A model generated the notes under the pieces. It was not told the origin of the DNA. It made no database searches and worked only from the letters and a program-made list of their open reading frames with translations. The position numbers and the translations under genes are program-made. Below are positions 5,729 to 6,340 of a stretch of DNA of 6,340 nt, in pieces. The DNA is from Bordetella parapertussis (lineage in GTDB: Bacteria > Pseudomonadota > Gammaproteobacteria > Burkholderiales > Burkholderiaceae_B): NCBI GenBank assembly GCA_943331855.1, contig CALQNE010000204.1, positions 1-6,340 on the forward strand, read 5' to 3'. The first letter of the stretch is position 1. Every line of letters begins with the position of its first letter.

Positions 5729-6340
5729 TTAACCCGCCCGTACCGCGGCATCAATCAACTGCCGCGCAATACTGACTGGATCAGGCACCAGCGGTAAGGC
5801 ATCACGCGCAAACCAACCCGCGTCTTCGATTTCAGTTGGATCGGGGGTAATTTCGCCACCCGCATAATCAGCAAAATACGCGACCATCAGCGAGTTCGGA
5901 AAAGGCCAGGATTGACTGGTGAAATAACGCAAATTAGTGATTTCAAGGCCAACTTCTTCACGCACCTCGCGCACAGCGCACTGCTCGAGGGTTTCGCCTG
6001 GCTCAACAAAGCCGGCCAGGGCGCTAAACATACCGGGTTTGAAGTGTGGGCTACGGGCCAACAATAAATCGTTGCCACGCTCGATCAAGACCATCACAGC
6101 GGGCGATATTCTTGGGTAAACAGAGAGCTTACAGGCTGGGCAATCCATCGAAAACTCGGTCTTTTTTGCGATGGTTGGGGTACCACAATGGCCGCAAAAA
6201 CGATGATTTTTTTGCCAGTCAATCAATTGTGTAGCGCGCCCGGCCAAGGCAAACAGTTCAGCGCCGGCCAAGGCATGCAAGCTACGCACCGGACGCAGCT
6301 CACCCTCAAGATGAGCTGGAATCTGACTGACCTCGAGCGT
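5729..6340 (-). CDS. nudC: NAD(+)/NADH diphosphatase NudC, 5' end outside window
   Basis: C-terminal 203 residues of a NudC-type Nudix hydrolase, which splits NADH/NAD+ into NMN(H) and AMP and in E. coli also removes NAD caps from RNA. Counting from the window edge, a zinc ribbon is formed by Cys49, Cys52, Cys67 and Cys70 (FCGHCG, then CPAC). It is followed by YPRISPAVMVLI and a perfect Nudix box (GX5EX7REUXEEXGU, 110-132, core REVREEVGL). The NudC-specific motif follows as SQSWPFPNS (142-150); the usual form is SQPWPFPxS, so one proline is a serine here. The frame stays open to base 6340 and the missing N-terminal domain must lie beyond it. The GTG at 6289 is therefore not the real start, as the upstream in-frame residues (HLEGELRPVRSLHA) fit the family. 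The E. coli protein has 257 residues, so roughly 50-70 or more are missing. The Bug receptor gene follows after 12 bases. Confidence 0.93.
   Translation of the reverse strand, partial: TLEVSQIPAHLEGELRPVRSLHALAGAELFALAGRATQLIDWQKNHRFCGHCGTPTIAKKTEFSMDCPACKLSVYPRISPAVMVLIERGNDLLLARSPHFKPGMFSALAGFVEPGETLEQCAVREVREEVGLEITNLRYFTSQSWPFPNSLMVAYFADYAGGEITPDPTEIEDAGWFARDALPLVPDPVSIARQLIDAAVRAG

Noticed and set aside
5420..5797. Plus-strand 125-residue open frame across the receptor/nudC junction
   Set aside because: It is antisense to two well-supported genes, has low-complexity polar content and no family resemblance.
6287..6289. GTG as the start codon of nudC
   Set aside because: The frame stays open upstream to the window edge with family-like residues, and starting here would remove the N-terminal domain of NudC.
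1..6340. Mobile element, CRISPR array, phage or defence system
   Set aside because: No direct-repeat array, transposase, integrase, terminal inverted repeats or toxin-like small genes were seen; all seven genes look like intact metabolic or transport genes.

Overview
The window looks like a chromosomal accessory-metabolism region of a betaproteobacterium, most likely Burkholderiales and possibly Alcaligenaceae-like. Three of its seven genes encode periplasmic substrate-binding proteins of the Bug / tripartite tricarboxylate transporter receptor family, which is greatly expanded in that group. An AtuA-family gene followed by a DUF4387 gene fits the same lineage. The taxon call is inferred from gene content and moderate base composition, not from a marker gene.

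Layout: the left half (27-3651, plus strand) is a tight unit of four genes: a Bug receptor, an AtuA-family (DUF1446) protein, a small DUF4387 protein and an SMP-30/gluconolactonase-type hydrolase. The gaps are 17, 11 and 36 bases, each with a recognisable Shine-Dalgarno sequence, so co-transcription is likely. The right half (3666-6340, minus strand) faces it tail to tail. Read in its own direction it holds the 3' part of nudC (NADH pyrophosphatase / NAD-cap hydrolase, 5' end outside the window), a second Bug receptor 12 bases downstream, and a third Bug receptor after an 80-base gap. Only 14 bases separate the two convergent stop codons. A hairpin at 3658-3679 sits at this junction and may end the plus-strand transcript.

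Working model (inference): the left cluster is a small uptake-and-catabolism cassette. The secreted receptor would capture an organic acid, the lactonase-like enzyme could open or form a lactone, and the AtuA/DUF4387 pair would carry out a step whose chemistry is not established. No membrane subunits (TctA/TctB), regulator, CoA ligase or carboxylase lie in the window, so the substrate cannot be named. The three receptors differ in their ligand-loop motifs, which suggests different ligands.

No tRNA, rRNA, CRISPR array, insertion sequence or prophage gene was seen. No intergenic stretch exceeds 80 bases, so there is little room for regulatory elements, and no convincing promoter was found.
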